Source: UBA5070 sp035913415 (GTDB lineage: Bacteria; Fibrobacterota; Fibrobacteria; UBA5070). Taken from it: DNA of 64,000 bases. The stretch covers positions 52,244 to 116,243 of the forward strand of contig JAMIIV010000045.1 in assembly GCA_035913415.1 (NCBI GenBank). The letters are read 5' to 3'. Positions 23,466-32,365 of the stretch are shown here, piece after piece (position 1 is the first letter of the stretch; each line of letters begins with the position of its first letter). The notes under the pieces were generated by a model. That model was given only the letters and a program-made list of their open reading frames with translations, was not told the DNA's origin and searched no databases. Both the position numbers and the translations under genes were made by a program.

Positions 23466-24700
23466 GACGCCTGTGGATCCTCTCGTCCGGAGCGTGGTCG
23501 AACGTCCAATTGGGTCCGTCCCAGCGCTTGGCGGCCATCGCGAATCTGGCCTTGGAACGGGGGTTCGAGCCCCACCTGGCCTTGGACACATGGTCCGCCC
23601 CCCCTCCCGATGGCGTCCATGCCGAACCACAGAATCCCGCCAGCGTGGAGCGCATCGCACCTGCCGACGCCACGCTGGTCTCGCCCTTCGTGAGCCAGGC
23701 GACCCTCCGGGCCCTGCTACGCCGGCGCATCCCCTTCCTGACGGATTTCTACTGCGTGGGCGCTCTGGAGGCCCTGGGAACGACCAACCCCTTGCCGGCC
23801 TGGCGCCTGCACCAGGGTCGAGTGCGCAACGCCCTGCGGCACCTGTTCCTGGCGCGTGGCGCGGAACACTCGTTCTTCTCGACGGACGGGCAACGGACAT
23901 TCGTGGCGGGAACGCTCTACGCCTTGGGCTCTCCCTCGGCCGCGAAGCTCGCCGCCGAGCTCCCCTCCCGTTCCAGCCTCATGCCGATGGGAATCCCCGA
24001 CGCGCCCTTTCCCGCGGGGCATCCCTTTCCGTATCCGGACTGTTTGCGCGGACGCCGGATCTTCCTGTGGGGCGGTGGACTTTGGAGCTGGATGGATTGG
24101 GACACACCGATCCGGGCTTTCGCCTCGCGACAGGGCGAACCCGACCCACCGGTTCTGTTCTTCCTGGCAGGCCGCAACGAGAGCGGACTGTCCGTGCAAG
24201 ACACCCCCCTGGAGCAAGCCCGCGAACTCGCCCGGAGTCTAGGCGCCCTGGGTACGACGGTCTACTTCAACGAGCGTCGAGCCGGCCCGGGCGAGTTGCC
24301 CGGGTACCTGGAGCATTGCCATGCGGGCATTCTCTCCAATCCTCCCCAGACGGAATCCCTGGCCAGTTGGCGAACACGCCTTCTCGATCTGCTCTGGGCG
24401 GGTCGCCCCCTCGTCTCGTCGGGCTGGGATCCTCTAGGTGCCGCCATGGCGCAAGCGGGCGCGGCGCGGATCGCGCCCCACTCCGACCCGATCGCCCTGG
24501 CGCGGGCTTTGGACGCCTTCCGCACGCCCGACGCCTGGTCCGCGGCCAGTGACGCATCCGCCCGTCTCGGCTCTTCCATGCGTTGGAGTCAGGCCTTGGC
24601 ACCCCTGGCCCGGCGCATGGATCATGGCAGCGAATTCTGTCGAACCGTCGGAGAGCGCCCCGGCACTCTGGAGAAACTGCGGTACATCGCCGGCGCCTGA
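23462..24700 (+). CDS. GT-B glycosyltransferase, group-1-like
   Basis: A 412-residue putative glycosyltransferase with a GT-B layout. The N-terminal half has LGPSQRLAAIANLALERGFEP; the C-terminal half has the sequence FLWGGGLWSWMDWDTPIRAF, the hairpin VLFFLAGRNES, and LLDLLWAGRPLVSSG where group-1 enzymes carry the donor-binding E-x7-E region. It is clearly paralogous to the protein at 27234-28487: both share GIP-DAPFPAG/GLP-STPMPTG, PYP, WGGG-WSWMD and SWRTR-LDLLWAGRP. It overlaps the preceding gene (ATGA). Role in assembly of the surface polysaccharide is inferred from position. Confidence 0.75.
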   Translation: MRRLWILSSGAWSNVQLGPSQRLAAIANLALERGFEPHLALDTWSAPPPDGVHAEPQNPASVERIAPADATLVSPFVSQATLRALLRRRIPFLTDFYCVGALEALGTTNPLPAWRLHQGRVRNALRHLFLARGAEHSFFSTDGQRTFVAGTLYALGSPSAAKLAAELPSRSSLMPMGIPDAPFPAGHPFPYPDCLRGRRIFLWGGGLWSWMDWDTPIRAFASRQGEPDPPVLFFLAGRNESGLSVQDTPLEQARELARSLGALGTTVYFNERRAGPGELPGYLEHCHAGILSNPPQTESLASWRTRLLDLLWAGRPLVSSGWDPLGAAMAQAGAARIAPHSDPIALARALDAFRTPDAWSAASDASARLGSSMRWSQALAPLARRMDHGSEFCRTVGERPGTLEKLRYIAGA

Positions 24701-24717
24701 CCGCCCGGAAGAACCGC

Positions 24718-27141
24718 TCAGGGTGCCACGGCCAACCGTACCTTCTTGCGCCAGGTCCCGTCCGCCAACTGCACGAACACCAGGCCGCTCGCGGTCGTTC
24801 CCGAACCCGTCAGCCCCACCTCGCGCGCGACACTGCTCCGGCTTCCGGAATGCGGCCCCCTCGGGACGGTCCGGTCGCGGTGGAATCGGATCCGATGGAC
24901 GCCGTTGGGAGATGCGGGAAGGATCGCGTGCACGGTTCCTTCGACGATCCGGACCTCGAGCTCGAGCACATCCTGCAAGCGGGCTCTGGCGGCATCCGTC
25001 CCCAGTCGCGACGGATGCCAGAAGACCGTCGCTCCCGCGGGCAAGGCTCCGACCAGGGTGATTTCCGCCATCTCCTCTCCGGCGTCGGTGCGCAACACCT
25101 CGATGCCCAGGAGGGAATCGGCGTGCCGAGCCCAGTCCACGGGAGTGGTCCACTCGAACCCCGGACTCGCTTCCATGCGTTCGAGCAGCGACTGAAGATT
25201 CGCTCGATCCGTGGGCTCGAAGAACGTCTCTTCGGGATGCCCTCCAGCCTGCACCACACCACCCTGCTCGAGGACCCGGCCCACGGAGCCGACCGAGAAT
25301 CCGAATCCGTCGCCCACACGATCACTCCACCAGTTCAGCGGAAGTCCCCACATCCGCTTTCCCGGCTTTTGCAGGTACCGAACCCCTCCGGAACCCCGCC
25401 CTGCGGAGACAAGCCCGACATCGAGGAACTTGGCCCCCGTTTCGAGGGCTCCCTCGAGCAACCACGAGGTGTAGGCGAACCCCGGCGTCCTCCAGAATTC
25501 CAGCATCCGCGGATACACGCCCAGTTGGCGAGTTTCGGCGACGATCCGTGCGATCAAACGAGCCGTCGAGGCGGAGTCGACGGTGAATTCATGCGCGGGA
25601 TTCGGGGCTTGGAAACGCGGGTCGTGGTGGTATCCGTGGCAACCGACATAGGCACGCGACTCCCAGCCCTCGGGTCCCCTGCCCTGGACCAGGTCTCGGA
25701 ACCACGACCGATACGCTTCCGGAGCCTTGACCAGGTGCTCGGGTCCGTGGAAATCGCTCCACGACCGGCGGAGGGAATCCGGGGCGTAGGGATGATTCCC
25801 CTGTTCGAACCCGCCGTTGGCGAGCATCGAACGCCCGCCGGTCCCCACCAGTTTGACATCGTCGAGGAACAGCATGGAATCCGAGCCGAGGGCGTAGAGT
25901 GTGAGGCGATTCGTTTTCCCGGGCGCCAAGGCAACGGACGTGGAAAATGCTCGCCAATGGGCGTCCAGCGGAAATTCGAAGCGCTGCAGCACTCGGCCGT
26001 CCTGGAATACGAACCCTTTCAAGGGCTTGGGCGACGCGGATATGCTCCGAGCTCGAAGACTCAGCACCCCCGATCGGACCGAAGGTCCCGCATGGACATC
26101 CTGCGACAGGAAGGCGGAATCTCCCTGCGGACAGAACAGGTTCAGACTCCACTTGCCTTCACCCGGCTCGAGACTGTCGGAAAGGATCCAAGGACTGACG
26201 AAACTCCATCCGGGCAGAATCAACGGGGTGCGCGGAGAGGCGCGGTCGGGCATCGCAACCCAGCCGATGCGCGCACGTGGATGCGCTTGCAGCAGGCTGG
26301 CGATCTGTCCGTGGGGGGTCCCGCCGCGCTTGAGGCTGACGGGAGCCCAATTCTCTCGATTCGGAAGTTCGTCGAAGTACATCATCGCCGAGCGGGAAGC
26401 TCCGTCCCGGTGCTGCGAAAGGCCCACAAGGGCCGGGGGATCCAACGTGGTCGCGCGCCTTTCCGGCACCAGCAGGAGGGTGCGTCGAAGCGTATCTCCT
26501 CGTCCGAGCACCGACCCCGCCGCTTTCCCGCCCTCCGGTTGCGATGGCCATGCGGGAAGCACCTCGAGCCGGTGTTCCCGACGATCCCAGGCCTGTTTCC
26601 AGAAGGAATGGACAGGATTGGGGGTCGCGACGCGGAGCTTCCACCCTCCCGCCATCTCCAGCTCGATCTCGGAGGCAAGATGGGCGACGGGGAAGGCCCC
26701 CATCGTGTCCAGGCTACGCCATTGCCCCAGATGGTTGCGTTGCCGGGCGACCCCACTTCGCGCCCAGGCGGAGAGGTGGATGCCATCAGGGAAGGCCGTC
26801 TCCTGGTCGCACCAAAACCGGAAATCGACCCGCATGCCTTCGTCCTTCGCCTCGTAGATCATGGTCTGGCGGCAGGGGATCCGGGAATACTCGAGGTCGA
26901 GCTGGTAGCGTTTGGGCTCCAACCGCATGAGGGAAACGCGATCGGGCGCGTGCCCTTGAGCCGTGGTCGAAAGAAGGTGCGAGCCCGCGGCCAAGAGGCT
27001 GTCTCCCTCGATCGTCCACAGGGCAATCGCCCCCAGGCGAGGGTCGCCGGTCTCCGTCACCAGCAGAGGCATCGCCGGACCGAGGTTCACGGCGGCGAGC
27101 GCGGCTCCCAGCAAGGAAACGATGAGGATCGGACAAGGCAC
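24718..27141 (-). CDS. Secreted multidomain protein with NodB-like (polysaccharide deacetylase-like) region
   Basis: An 807-residue exported protein (signal MPCPILIVSLLGAALAAVNL). The first half is beta-rich; residues about 380-460 resemble a carbohydrate-binding jelly roll (FEFPLDAHWRAFSTSVAL, NRLTLYALGSDSMLFLDDV). Residues about 500-640 look like a divergent polysaccharide deacetylase: AYVGCHGYHHDPRF could be the H-x-x-H metal motif and LEFWRTPGFAYTSWLLEGAL the RxP-type motif. A sorting-domain-like tail ends the protein. GTG 27141 is the start, 4 nt after a TATTTTCC octamer. It lies in opposite orientation inside the polysaccharide cluster and may modify or trim its product. The enzymatic call is tentative. 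Confidence 0.6.
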   Translation of the reverse strand: MPCPILIVSLLGAALAAVNLGPAMPLLVTETGDPRLGAIALWTIEGDSLLAAGSHLLSTTAQGHAPDRVSLMRLEPKRYQLDLEYSRIPCRQTMIYEAKDEGMRVDFRFWCDQETAFPDGIHLSAWARSGVARQRNHLGQWRSLDTMGAFPVAHLASEIELEMAGGWKLRVATPNPVHSFWKQAWDRREHRLEVLPAWPSQPEGGKAAGSVLGRGDTLRRTLLLVPERRATTLDPPALVGLSQHRDGASRSAMMYFDELPNRENWAPVSLKRGGTPHGQIASLLQAHPRARIGWVAMPDRASPRTPLILPGWSFVSPWILSDSLEPGEGKWSLNLFCPQGDSAFLSQDVHAGPSVRSGVLSLRARSISASPKPLKGFVFQDGRVLQRFEFPLDAHWRAFSTSVALAPGKTNRLTLYALGSDSMLFLDDVKLVGTGGRSMLANGGFEQGNHPYAPDSLRRSWSDFHGPEHLVKAPEAYRSWFRDLVQGRGPEGWESRAYVGCHGYHHDPRFQAPNPAHEFTVDSASTARLIARIVAETRQLGVYPRMLEFWRTPGFAYTSWLLEGALETGAKFLDVGLVSAGRGSGGVRYLQKPGKRMWGLPLNWWSDRVGDGFGFSVGSVGRVLEQGGVVQAGGHPEETFFEPTDRANLQSLLERMEASPGFEWTTPVDWARHADSLLGIEVLRTDAGEEMAEITLVGALPAGATVFWHPSRLGTDAARARLQDVLELEVRIVEGTVHAILPASPNGVHRIRFHRDRTVPRGPHSGSRSSVAREVGLTGSGTTASGLVFVQLADGTWRKKVRLAVAP

Positions 27142-27145
27142 ATGA

Positions 27146-27153
27146 GGAAAATA
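27146..27153 (-). promoter_or_regulatory. Candidate -10 element (TATTTTCC) before the deacetylase-like gene
   Basis: On the minus strand TATTTTCC is followed by TCAT and the GTG start. The identical octamer stands 6 nt before the start at 43560. No ribosome-binding site is visible. Confidence 0.45.
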
Positions 27154-27233
27154 GGCCCCTCGGCGAGATTCACCATCGCGATTCCTTCGCTATCGTTGAA
27201 CGAGCTCCATTCTCAACCGCTCCTGGAAATCCG

Positions 27234-28487
27234 ATGCCCCAGTCTCCCACCGCCCAGCCCCCCACACGCACGTCCTGGATCCTGGCTCCCGCCGCCGTCG
27301 GCGAGGTTGTCCTCGGGCCAGGCTTGCGAATCCTGGCCCAAGCTCGAGCCTTGCGCGCGCTCGGCCACGAGGTGCACCTGGGTATGCTCTCCTGCACCGC
27401 GGAACTCCCCGAGGGCATCACCTTCCACCCTCTGGAGACATCCCTCCTGCGCTCCATCCGCCCGGGGGACGGGGTGATTGTGCAGCCCTCCCTGCGGATT
27501 CGCTGGATCTGGGAGCTGCTTCGCCGTCGAATTCCGTTCCACGCGGATTTCTACAACATCCTGTCCATCGAGACGCTCGAAACCTTTCCCCTGGCCTACC
27601 CCGCTCGGGCCATCCCCTCCCTGCGCCGGAAAATGACCTGCCGCGAGTCCATCGTCGCCCGTTTGGCCCGGAAGATCTACGTCTCGCATCCCTTGCAGAC
27701 CGCATTCCTCGCCGGCCTCATGGCCGACGATCCGGGGGACGCCGCGGCCCGTCTTCCGGCACGTTGCCTCGAGCTCCCGATGGGCTTGCCATCCACTCCG
27801 ATGCCCACAGGCAACCCGTTCCCCTATCCCGCGGTCCTGGAAGGCCGTCAGGTCTTCCTGTGGGGTGGTGGCATCTGGAGCTGGATGGATCCAACACCTC
27901 TCCTGGAGGCCTTCGTCGAGCTCGAGCGCAGAGGGTCGAGCGCCGCATTGTTCTTCCTGGCCGGGGCGAACCACAGTCCCAGCAAGAGCGAAGACGCCTC
28001 GATCGCCCGAGCCCACGCCGCCGCCAGCCGGCTCGGCGTCCTGGGTCGCAACGTCTTCTTCAACGATCGCAAGGCCGGCCCTGCCGACCTCCCCTCCTAC
28101 CTGGAGCACTGCGCCGCGGGAATTCTGTCCAACTCCCCGAACCTGGAATCCACCATGAGCTGGCGAACTCGCCAACTCGATCTCCTTTGGGCCGGGCGTC
28201 CCGCGCTGGTCGCCGGTGCCGACCCCTTGTCGAATTCGATGAGCCTGCGCGGTGCGGCCCTGCAATGCGAGTTGACGGCTTCGGCCATCGCCGATGCGAT
28301 CGAGCGATTGGCCGCCGACCCAGCCTTGCGCACGCAGATGGGAGCCGCGGGCATGGCCATGGGCCGTGACATGACCTGGCCCAGGGTCCTGGCCCCGTTC
28401 ACGTCGCTCCACGCCGACCCGCAGGCGTTCCTCGGCTCCGGCCCCGCGTTGCCTGTCCGCCTGGCTCTGCGCTACCTCATGGGCTGA
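27234..28487 (+). CDS. GT-B glycosyltransferase, group-1-like (paralogue of 23462-24700)
   Basis: A 417-residue putative glycosyltransferase. The N-terminus has the GT-B pattern VVLGPGLRILAQARALRALGHEVH; the C-terminal half has FLWGGGIWSWMDPTPLLEAF, ALFFLAGANHS, NVFFNDRKAGPADLPSYLEH and QLDLLWAGRPALVAGADP. Strong likeness to the other GT-B protein of the cluster suggests duplication and related donors. The start ATG has TGGA upstream, and a TATCGTTG octamer at 27191-27198 suggests a leader of about 30 nt. The gene converges on the flippase gene. Confidence 0.77.
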   Translation: MPQSPTAQPPTRTSWILAPAAVGEVVLGPGLRILAQARALRALGHEVHLGMLSCTAELPEGITFHPLETSLLRSIRPGDGVIVQPSLRIRWIWELLRRRIPFHADFYNILSIETLETFPLAYPARAIPSLRRKMTCRESIVARLARKIYVSHPLQTAFLAGLMADDPGDAAARLPARCLELPMGLPSTPMPTGNPFPYPAVLEGRQVFLWGGGIWSWMDPTPLLEAFVELERRGSSAALFFLAGANHSPSKSEDASIARAHAAASRLGVLGRNVFFNDRKAGPADLPSYLEHCAAGILSNSPNLESTMSWRTRQLDLLWAGRPALVAGADPLSNSMSLRGAALQCELTASAIADAIERLAADPALRTQMGAAGMAMGRDMTWPRVLAPFTSLHADPQAFLGSGPALPVRLALRYLMG

Positions 28488-28502
28488 GACCGGGTCGCCC
28501 CT

Positions 28503-28560
28503 GGCTGGTCGGAGGGTTTGCCTCTCGTGCTGCGAGGCCACCAATCCCCTCCGATCAGCC
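28503..28560. terminator. Long inverted repeat between convergent genes (likely bidirectional terminator)
   Basis: GGCTGGTCGGAGGG (28503-28516) pairs with CCCTCCGATCAGCC (28547-28560) with one wobble or mismatch. Inside is a second small stem, GCCTC (28520-28524) with GAGGC (28534-28538). The right arm covers the flippase stop codon. There is no clear U-run, so termination on both strands is inferred from symmetry and position. Confidence 0.45.
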
Positions 28561-29994
28561 TCGCGCGAACCGCCGGGAGATCCCCCATGCCAGGAGGGCG
28601 ATCCCGATCGCGGGGGCGAACCAACCCAACCGGACCGCCCAACTGGCGATGCCCGTCTGAAACGCCACCGTGGCCGACAACAACAAGGCCGCGGCCCCCG
28701 CGAAGAGAACCGCGCCGCGATGACCGGGATCCTCGAGCATCGGACGCGTCAGGAGCAGGAACAGCGCGGCATCGCAGCCCACTCGCAGCGCCCAGAGCCA
28801 GGCCGCCCCCTGGATTCCCCACTGGGGAACCACCCACCACACCAGCAGCAGATAGGGTACCACTTGGGCCAGATGGATCTTGCCGGCCAGTGCCGACCGC
28901 CCCTCCGAAATCGCGAGGGTATACCCGGCCGAGCCCATGAGATTCAGCACCACACCGGCGCATGCGATGCGCATGGGGTCGGCACCATGGATCCGGAAAT
29001 TGTCGCCAAGCCACGTTCCGAGGAATTCCGGCGCCACAAGCGCGCCGAAGGCGCACATGGGCGCGAACAGGGCCAATTGGAGAAACAGGAAACGAAGGTA
29101 GAGGGACCCGGATCTTCGCGGTTCGAGCACCCGCAGTCGGGCGAGGTTGGGCAGCACCACACCCATGAGCGCTCCTTGGGCGATGAACACTTTCTGGGCC
29201 AACTCGACAGGGGTCGAATACCAGGCAAGATCGGCGACTCCGACTTTGAAACCGATCACCCACCGTTCGGCCTGGGTCAGGAACGGCGTCACCAGGCTGG
29301 AGACCATCATCCAGCCCGACATGGAAAGGACCGGGCGCAGCTCGGCCATGGGCAACGGTTTCGACGTCCCGGGCAGCACCTCCGAAGCGATCTTCCATGA
29401 CCACAGCATCATGGCGCAATTGGCGAACAAGGTGAGCCCCAGAGCCACGTCGACCCTGCGGGTCAACCAGGCGCCCGCGAGCAGACACCCCCAGTGCAGC
29501 ACATGGGCCAGCATCCGCTGCAGATTCAACTCGCGGAACCGCCCACCGGCGATGAGCGTCGCCCGGAACAGGTTTGTCACCAGGACCACCGGGATCCCCA
29601 GCCCCGAGAAGGCGAAAGCCCACGCGGCCTCGGCGCGAAGCGGCACCGGGACTTTGACCCACTCGTAGGCCAAAGGGACGGCCAAGGCGCAAACCACGAG
29701 GGCTCCGACAGCGGACAGGCCGCCCACGACCCGGATGCTGGCCGTCAGGATGCTCTTCGCACGCTCCTGGTCGCCGGAGGCCAGCCGAGTGGAAATGACC
29801 TGGACCAGTGCCTGCCCAAGTCCGAGATCCATGAACATGAGGTAGAACAGGATGCTGCCGGCGAGATTGGAGATGCCGATTCGTTCGTCGCCCAGCAAAC
29901 GCACGAACACCGGCACGGCAAGGAATCCCAGACCCGAAGTGAAAAACTGCCCGGCGAGGTTCCACACGACTCCCGAGCGCATTCCCTGCTTCAA
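28555..29994 (-). CDS. Oligosaccharide flippase (Wzx/MATE-like)
   Basis: A 479-residue protein with about 14 hydrophobic helices, of the Wzx/polysaccharide flippase group that moves lipid-linked repeat units across the inner membrane. Typical parts are the N-terminal SGVVWNLAGQFFTSGLGFLA, GISNLAGSILFYLMFMDLGL, and the conserved central charged/aromatic helices. The start may be TTG 29994, overlapping the acyltransferase stop (TTGA) and preceded by GGGGA, or ATG 29982 twelve bases on. TTG is preferred for its ribosome-binding site and because the next junction upstream uses the same TTGA arrangement. Confidence 0.85.
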   Translation of the reverse strand: MKQGMRSGVVWNLAGQFFTSGLGFLAVPVFVRLLGDERIGISNLAGSILFYLMFMDLGLGQALVQVISTRLASGDQERAKSILTASIRVVGGLSAVGALVVCALAVPLAYEWVKVPVPLRAEAAWAFAFSGLGIPVVLVTNLFRATLIAGGRFRELNLQRMLAHVLHWGCLLAGAWLTRRVDVALGLTLFANCAMMLWSWKIASEVLPGTSKPLPMAELRPVLSMSGWMMVSSLVTPFLTQAERWVIGFKVGVADLAWYSTPVELAQKVFIAQGALMGVVLPNLARLRVLEPRRSGSLYLRFLFLQLALFAPMCAFGALVAPEFLGTWLGDNFRIHGADPMRIACAGVVLNLMGSAGYTLAISEGRSALAGKIHLAQVVPYLLLVWWVVPQWGIQGAAWLWALRVGCDAALFLLLTRPMLEDPGHRGAVLFAGAAALLLSATVAFQTGIASWAVRLGWFAPAIGIALLAWGISRRFARG

Positions 29995-31079
29995 GCGCGT
30001 CCCCGCATCCACCGGCGCGCGGGGATCTCCAGCCAGCGGTAGGCGGCGGCGGCCACGGCGATCGCCACCACCAAGTACGGCAACAACCCCGCCGGAGAAC
30101 GGAACGCATCCTGCATCCCGAACTTGCCCGACAGCCATTCCATCCAGGCCCACACGGGATAATGGAGGATGTACAAGGCATAGGAAGCCTCACCCAGGAA
30201 CAACAGCGAACGGTTCGACATGAGGTCCCGCAACCGCCCTCGATCCTGCGCCAAGGCCAGGATGATCGTGCCGTACAGAAGCGACAAGGCACCATTGTGG
30301 AAATAGGGGTTGCTCGCGACCAGAGAGGGCACAACCAGGATTCCCCCCAGGACGGCGACCAGGACGGAAGCCACCAGCGCAGGCCGAGGCACACGGAGAC
30401 GGCCTTCCCCATGGCACCAGCCCAGGAAGGCTCCCAGGATGAATTCGGGGATCCGCACCCAGGGGCTGAATCCCGCGAATCTGGCACGCTCGATCTCCGT
30501 CCAGTCGGACATCAGCGCACCGATCCGGGTGGCACCCCACGTGAGTGCCAAACCGGCGGTCCAAAGAGCGAGGATGGTCAACCACGGCCGGCTTGTCCGG
30601 GCCCGGAACCACCCCCACGATGCGACGAACGGAAACGACAGGTAGAAGAACGCTTCCGCGCTCAAGCTCCAACCGGGAGGATTGAGAAAGGCCGAGGAAG
30701 CAGGATGCCAGGCCTGGACCAGGAATCCGCATTCCATGGCCAGCGTCACGACCCTGGACAGCGGCCATTCGGGCGCCCCCCACCGCCACAGGGACAGGAG
30801 GAACGGGAATGCCATCAGGACGCCCAGGAGATAGACCGGATAGACCCGTGCGAACCGTGCTCGAAGGAAGGACCGGACCGGTATGGAGGCCGCCCTGTAG
30901 TTGTAGGCGAGAATGAAGCCGGAAAGCACGAAGAAGAAGGTCACGCCTGTCGAGCCGTTGTCGAGGATGTGCTTCAGGAAGGGGTAGTCCGCGAAGGGGC
31001 CCGGAAAGTGGTGGAGCACCACAAGGAACGCCGCGGCGAATCGAAGGGAGGTCAGCGAGGGGAGTGGTTCTGGTCTCAA
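29991..31079 (-). CDS. Acyltransferase family 3 (OafA/Exo-type O-acyltransferase)
   Basis: A 362-residue membrane acyltransferase with about 10 helices. Family features visible are SLRFAAAFLVVLHHF (the R...H motif), STGVTFFFVLSGFILAYNY, FLRARFARVYPVY and the C-terminal RWLEIPARR. Such enzymes usually acetylate sugars of surface polysaccharides. The start is TTG 31079, overlapping the polymerase stop as TTGA; similarity begins immediately at LPSLTSLRF, and no ATG or GTG is available there. It acts within the Wzx/Wzy pathway by context. Confidence 0.87.
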   Translation of the reverse strand: MRPEPLPSLTSLRFAAAFLVVLHHFPGPFADYPFLKHILDNGSTGVTFFFVLSGFILAYNYRAASIPVRSFLRARFARVYPVYLLGVLMAFPFLLSLWRWGAPEWPLSRVVTLAMECGFLVQAWHPASSAFLNPPGWSLSAEAFFYLSFPFVASWGWFRARTSRPWLTILALWTAGLALTWGATRIGALMSDWTEIERARFAGFSPWVRIPEFILGAFLGWCHGEGRLRVPRPALVASVLVAVLGGILVVPSLVASNPYFHNGALSLLYGTIILALAQDRGRLRDLMSNRSLLFLGEASYALYILHYPVWAWMEWLSGKFGMQDAFRSPAGLLPYLVVAIAVAAAAYRWLEIPARRWMRGRA

Positions 31080-32365
31080 TGGATGGTCCGCAACGGAGGG
31101 AGGAAGCGTTGACCGCGCATCATGCGGTTCATGCCGAGAAGGATCGCTCCTGACAGCAGGTAGGTGCCCACCTGCGTGTACAGCGCGAAGAAACTGAACC
31201 CCACCGAAAACAGCAGGTACGCGTAGATCAGCTTGTCGAAAGGGTCGCCGGCGATGGCCTTGCGGTAAAGCCAAGTCATCCCGGCACCCCAGGCCCAGGA
31301 GAATCCGAAGGCCAGGAACATTCCCCCATCCTTGTAGAGCGGCCACAGGTAGGTGAAGGTGTTCAGCCCATGGACCTTCATGTTCGACTCGTTCAGGAAG
31401 GTGTCCCATCCCATGCGCTCGCAGAGATCGGCGGAGATTCCCATCAGCGCGAACACGGCCTCCAGACTGCTCGCGCCCCAGGTGGGCGGATGTCCGCCGC
31501 CTTGGACCATGCGCATCACGCCGTAGTCGAGATTCCAGAAGTTGTTGGCGATGTACACGTAGATCGGTTTGAATGCCATGGCGAAGACCTCGCCACGCTG
31601 CGCGAACTCCCCCATCGCCAAGATGTTGCCCGGGGAGAGGTCGACACCCGATCGAACCAGAGCGACCACGACGAACAGCACCATGAAGGCTCCGCCGACC
31701 AGGGACAGCCGCAGCAGATTCAGGCGAGACCGGCCCAGATCCCAGAGGGCCACCAGCACGAAGACCTGCATCAGGAAGGGATTGCGGATTCCCATCAGGA
31801 GTACGATCGCACCCGCGGCGAGGAATATGCCCCATCCCGCCAACCGTGATTTCCGATCCGTTCCGAACACGGCGAGGAACGCCGCCACGGTGACCAGCAG
31901 GACATGGAACGACACCCCGATGGCCGTCAGAGGCGAGGCATCCAGGAATGCCTTGCGAGCCATTTCACGGTTGGCCGAGGCGAACAGGGGGAAGGTGCCC
32001 AGCCGCCCGAGGGCGATTCCCACGCCGGTGAGCAGGGCGAGCAGGAACGGCGCGACGAGGAGGACCAGGCCCATACCGTCGATGGGTGCGATGGTCCGCT
32101 GGGGAACGGGGTCGGGACGACCCACCTGGAACGCGGCGCATCCGGCCAGAAAGGACAGGACCGCCCCGGGATAGAGCAGGAGCATCGGCACTTCCCATGG
32201 AGTCATGCCCTCGTGGATGTTCAGGAACGCGATGGACAGCGCCGCGCCATGCGCCAGGAGGAATACCCGGGCGGGCGCGAACAAGCTTCCACCCTGCCGG
32301 CCGACGAAAGCGACCGCGACCATCGCAAGACCGATCCCGACGCCCCACCACGAGGGGTCATGCAT
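31076..32365 (-). CDS. O-antigen/polysaccharide polymerase (Wzy-like)
   Basis: A 429-residue polytopic protein with about 11-12 helices. It has a large periplasmic loop (about residues 255-350, YIANNFWNLDYGVMRMVQGG ... NTFTYLWPLYKDGG), the layout of oligosaccharide repeat-unit polymerases. Specific residues are poorly conserved in this family, so the call rests on topology and on location between the Wzz and acyltransferase genes. ATG 32365 overlaps the end of the wzz-like gene by 8 bp. Polymerisation would occur at the periplasmic face of the inner membrane. Confidence 0.78.
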   Translation of the reverse strand: MHDPSWWGVGIGLAMVAVAFVGRQGGSLFAPARVFLLAHGAALSIAFLNIHEGMTPWEVPMLLLYPGAVLSFLAGCAAFQVGRPDPVPQRTIAPIDGMGLVLLVAPFLLALLTGVGIALGRLGTFPLFASANREMARKAFLDASPLTAIGVSFHVLLVTVAAFLAVFGTDRKSRLAGWGIFLAAGAIVLLMGIRNPFLMQVFVLVALWDLGRSRLNLLRLSLVGGAFMVLFVVVALVRSGVDLSPGNILAMGEFAQRGEVFAMAFKPIYVYIANNFWNLDYGVMRMVQGGGHPPTWGASSLEAVFALMGISADLCERMGWDTFLNESNMKVHGLNTFTYLWPLYKDGGMFLAFGFSWAWGAGMTWLYRKAIAGDPFDKLIYAYLLFSVGFSFFALYTQVGTYLLSGAILLGMNRMMRGQRFLPPLRTIH

